Assembly (NCBI GenBank): GCA_025933895.1
Contig: JAICZB010000033.1
Span: 1 to 14,357, forward strand
Source of the DNA: Thermoleophilia bacterium
GTDB lineage: Bacteria > Actinomycetota > Thermoleophilia > Gaiellales > Gaiellaceae
DNA: 14,357 bases
Direction: 5' to 3'
In this document: positions 13,298 to 14,357 of the stretch, piece after piece
Layout of the letters: the number at the start of each line of letters is the position of its first letter
Position numbering within the stretch: the stretch's first letter is position 1
Position numbers and translations under genes: made by a program
Notes under the pieces: generated by a model
The model's database searches: none
The model's input: the letters and a program-made list of their open reading frames with translations, nothing else
Told to the model about the DNA's origin: nothing

Positions 13298-13483
13298 TGA
13301 TCCCCTCACGCTGGTAGCCGCTACGTGACCGGTCGTCGTCCGGCACTCCGCTGTTCGAGCTTAAGCCTGCTGGCAGGCACGACACAACGCTTCGTCGCTC
13401 GCTCCGGGTGTGACGTCACCCGCCTGCGCGAGTGTTCACCCATGGGCAAGATGTGGGCAGAGGATGGGGTCGGGAGCCTGAGG
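13298..13483. other. 186-bp gap before the second plus-strand GNAT gene
   Basis: No convincing gene. It contains a 5-bp hairpin GCCTG-CTGG-CAGGC (13365-13378) and a perfect 10-bp palindrome GTGACGTCAC (13410-13419), which could be an operator. An open frame runs through it into the GNAT gene, but the residues upstream of 13484 are not family-like. No TANNNT hexamer is placed for a leaderless start. Confidence 0.4.
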
Positions 13484-14092
13484 ATGGCGAGTTCGGGGTG
13501 GAGCGTGCGCGAAGCTCAGGTCGATGAGCGAGCGCAATTGAGTGCGGTGCTCGCGGACGCGCTCGCCGACGATCCGGTCTTCTCTTGGCTGTTTCCTAGC
13601 CGGCGGCGAAGGGACACGCGTTTGCGGCAGTTGTTCGCACTCGAGCTTGCGCACTGGGTGTTCCCGGCTGGGGGCCGGGCGCTCACGACCGACGACTTTC
13701 GTGGCGCGAACGTCGAGGTACCGCCTGGCAAGTCGGATATGACGATGCCGCTCTCGGGCGCGCTCGGCCTGGTGCGCGTGTTCGGGACACGGCTGCCCCG
13801 GGCGGGCCGCCTGCAAGGGTTCTTTACGCGCAGCCACCCTCAGGAGCCGCATTACTACATCCGCACCCTGGGGGTGGCCACGCGCTTTCAGGGCCAGGGC
13901 CTCGGGACGGCGTTGCTGCGTCCGACGCTCGACCGCTGCGACCGGGAGGGAGTGCCCGCATACCTCGAAGCCAGCACGGAGCGCAGCGCGACGCTGTACG
14001 GGCGGCTCGGGTTCGTCCACCTCGGCGAGCTGCGGGTTCCGGACGGCGGACCGCCCTTCTGGCCGATGCGACGGCCACCGGCCTCCGCATAG
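13484..14092 (+). CDS. GNAT-family N-acetyltransferase
   Basis: 202 residues from ATG 13484, preceded by GGGAG (13472-13476) at 7 nt. Earlier in-frame ATGs (13442, 13451) are possible, but WSVREAQVDERAQLSAVLADALADDPVFSWLFP reads like the family N terminus. Seen: WVFPAGGRAL, the VEVPPGK turn (where relatives often carry a Trp-containing WLPPG), YYIRTLGVATRFQGQGLGTALL (124-145) as motif A with the QGQGLG acetyl-CoA loop, and AYLEASTERSATLYGRLGF (159-177) as motif B. This layout is typical of GCN5-type small-molecule acetyltransferases found singly in actinobacterial genomes. Substrate unknown. Confidence 0.9.
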   Translation: MASSGWSVREAQVDERAQLSAVLADALADDPVFSWLFPSRRRRDTRLRQLFALELAHWVFPAGGRALTTDDFRGANVEVPPGKSDMTMPLSGALGLVRVFGTRLPRAGRLQGFFTRSHPQEPHYYIRTLGVATRFQGQGLGTALLRPTLDRCDREGVPAYLEASTERSATLYGRLGFVHLGELRVPDGGPPFWPMRRPPASA

Positions 14093-14159
14093 CCAGCCGC
14101 TCTTTGCGCGTCTCGCTCCGAGGTAAGGCCGCTGGCCTGCGCCAGGGATGCGGAATGAC

Positions 14160-14175
14160 GCCCCGGCGTAGGGGC
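14160..14175 (-). terminator. Hairpin just after the right-edge minus-strand gene
   Basis: GCCCC (14160-14164) pairs with GGGGC (14171-14175) around a 6-nt loop, 6 nt past the minus-strand stop at 14182. A second 5-bp hairpin CTGGC-CTGC-GCCAG (14132-14145) lies between it and the GNAT stop. Together they could terminate both converging genes. There is no U-tract. Confidence 0.33.
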
Positions 14176-14181
14176 CGCTGG

Positions 14182-14357
14182 CTACTCCGGAGGCTGGAAT
14201 GGCTGGCCCGATGCCTGGCCCGTGGCGAGGTCTACCTTGAAGCGGTCGCTGTGGCTGCCGAAGAAGCCGTACACGATCAGCGCGTCGCCTTCGATGCCTT
14301 CGACGCGAACATCGTCGAGCGCTAGTCGCCGCGAACGCCACAGCAGCCCGTCGCCGC
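14182..14357 (-). CDS. C-terminal end of an unidentified protein, 5' end beyond the window
   Basis: Reading leftward from the right edge (two bases, then full codons) gives 57 residues ending in TAG at 14182-14184. They include DGLLWRSRRLALDDVRVEGI, then GDALIVYGFFGSHSDRFKVD and LATGQASGQPFQPPE. Alternating hydrophobic strands, the LLWRSRRLALDDV stretch and the DLATGQ turn are protein-like and differ from the antisense noise around them. No start is visible because the gene continues past the edge. I recognise no named family; it may be a small beta-rich conserved protein. Confidence 0.68.
   Translation of the reverse strand, partial: GDGLLWRSRRLALDDVRVEGIEGDALIVYGFFGSHSDRFKVDLATGQASGQPFQPPE

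Noticed and set aside
13345..13380. tRNA-like T-loop GTTCGAGC
   Set aside because: The flanking bases cannot form the T-arm stem, and no acceptor, D or anticodon arms can be drawn around it.
13325..13483. N-terminal extension of the second plus-strand GNAT gene
   Set aside because: The residues are not family-like, and a Shine-Dalgarno supports the ATG at 13484.
13436..14341. 301-codon open frame on the minus strand
   Set aside because: It is antisense to the GNAT gene with a repetitive Arg/Pro-rich product. The real minus-strand coding at the right edge is in another frame and ends at 14182.

Overview
This is a high-G+C, gene-dense bacterial window, about 70% G+C by eye. Codon third positions are strongly G/C-biased and genes are packed with 4-nt ATGA/GTGA overlaps. 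The gene order valS - folC - small membrane protein(s) - ndk matches the actinobacterial arrangement (Mycobacterium tuberculosis has valS-folC-Rv2446c-ndkA). An actinobacterium is therefore the best guess, plausibly of the Thermoleophilia (Gaiella/Solirubrobacter-like), but that class-level placement is inference only.

Region 1 (1-1538): the 3' part of malate synthase A (glyoxylate shunt), cut by the left edge, followed through an ATGA overlap by a 44-residue cysteine-rich protein that I do not recognise. A GC-rich hairpin lies behind it. Region 2 (1719-6570): a GntR/FCD-family regulator, then valyl-tRNA synthetase overlapping folC, then a 42-residue single-helix membrane protein and a two-helix membrane protein carrying eight CxxC cysteines (zinc ribbons). 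Region 3 (6604-9850): a tightly overlapped set made of nucleoside diphosphate kinase, two tandem paralogous SAM methyltransferases, a Maf nucleotide pyrophosphatase and an aminoglycoside-phosphotransferase-like kinase. Region 4 (9889-14357): small, mostly single-gene units that look accessory. These are two helix-turn-helix proteins, a GNAT acetyltransferase converging with another acetyltransferase-like gene on the minus strand, a divergently transcribed lipoprotein with a cysteine-rich C-terminal domain, a small antisense reading frame overlapping its 3' end, a second plus-strand GNAT, and the C-terminal end of a minus-strand gene entering from the right edge.

The strongest genome-level pattern is regulatory. 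At least six genes that begin a transcription unit have a TANNNT-like -10 hexamer only 6-8 nt before the start codon and no Shine-Dalgarno sequence, which predicts leaderless mRNAs. Several operon-internal genes instead rely on a Shine-Dalgarno sequence or on stop/start overlap.

I see no insertion sequence, CRISPR array, tRNA, rRNA or prophage. Nothing here is clearly a new defence or mobile system. The most unusual items are the aceB-coupled cysteine microprotein, the altered signature motifs of ValRS, the ndk-methyltransferase-methyltransferase-maf-kinase operon, and several small genes that a length cut-off would miss.
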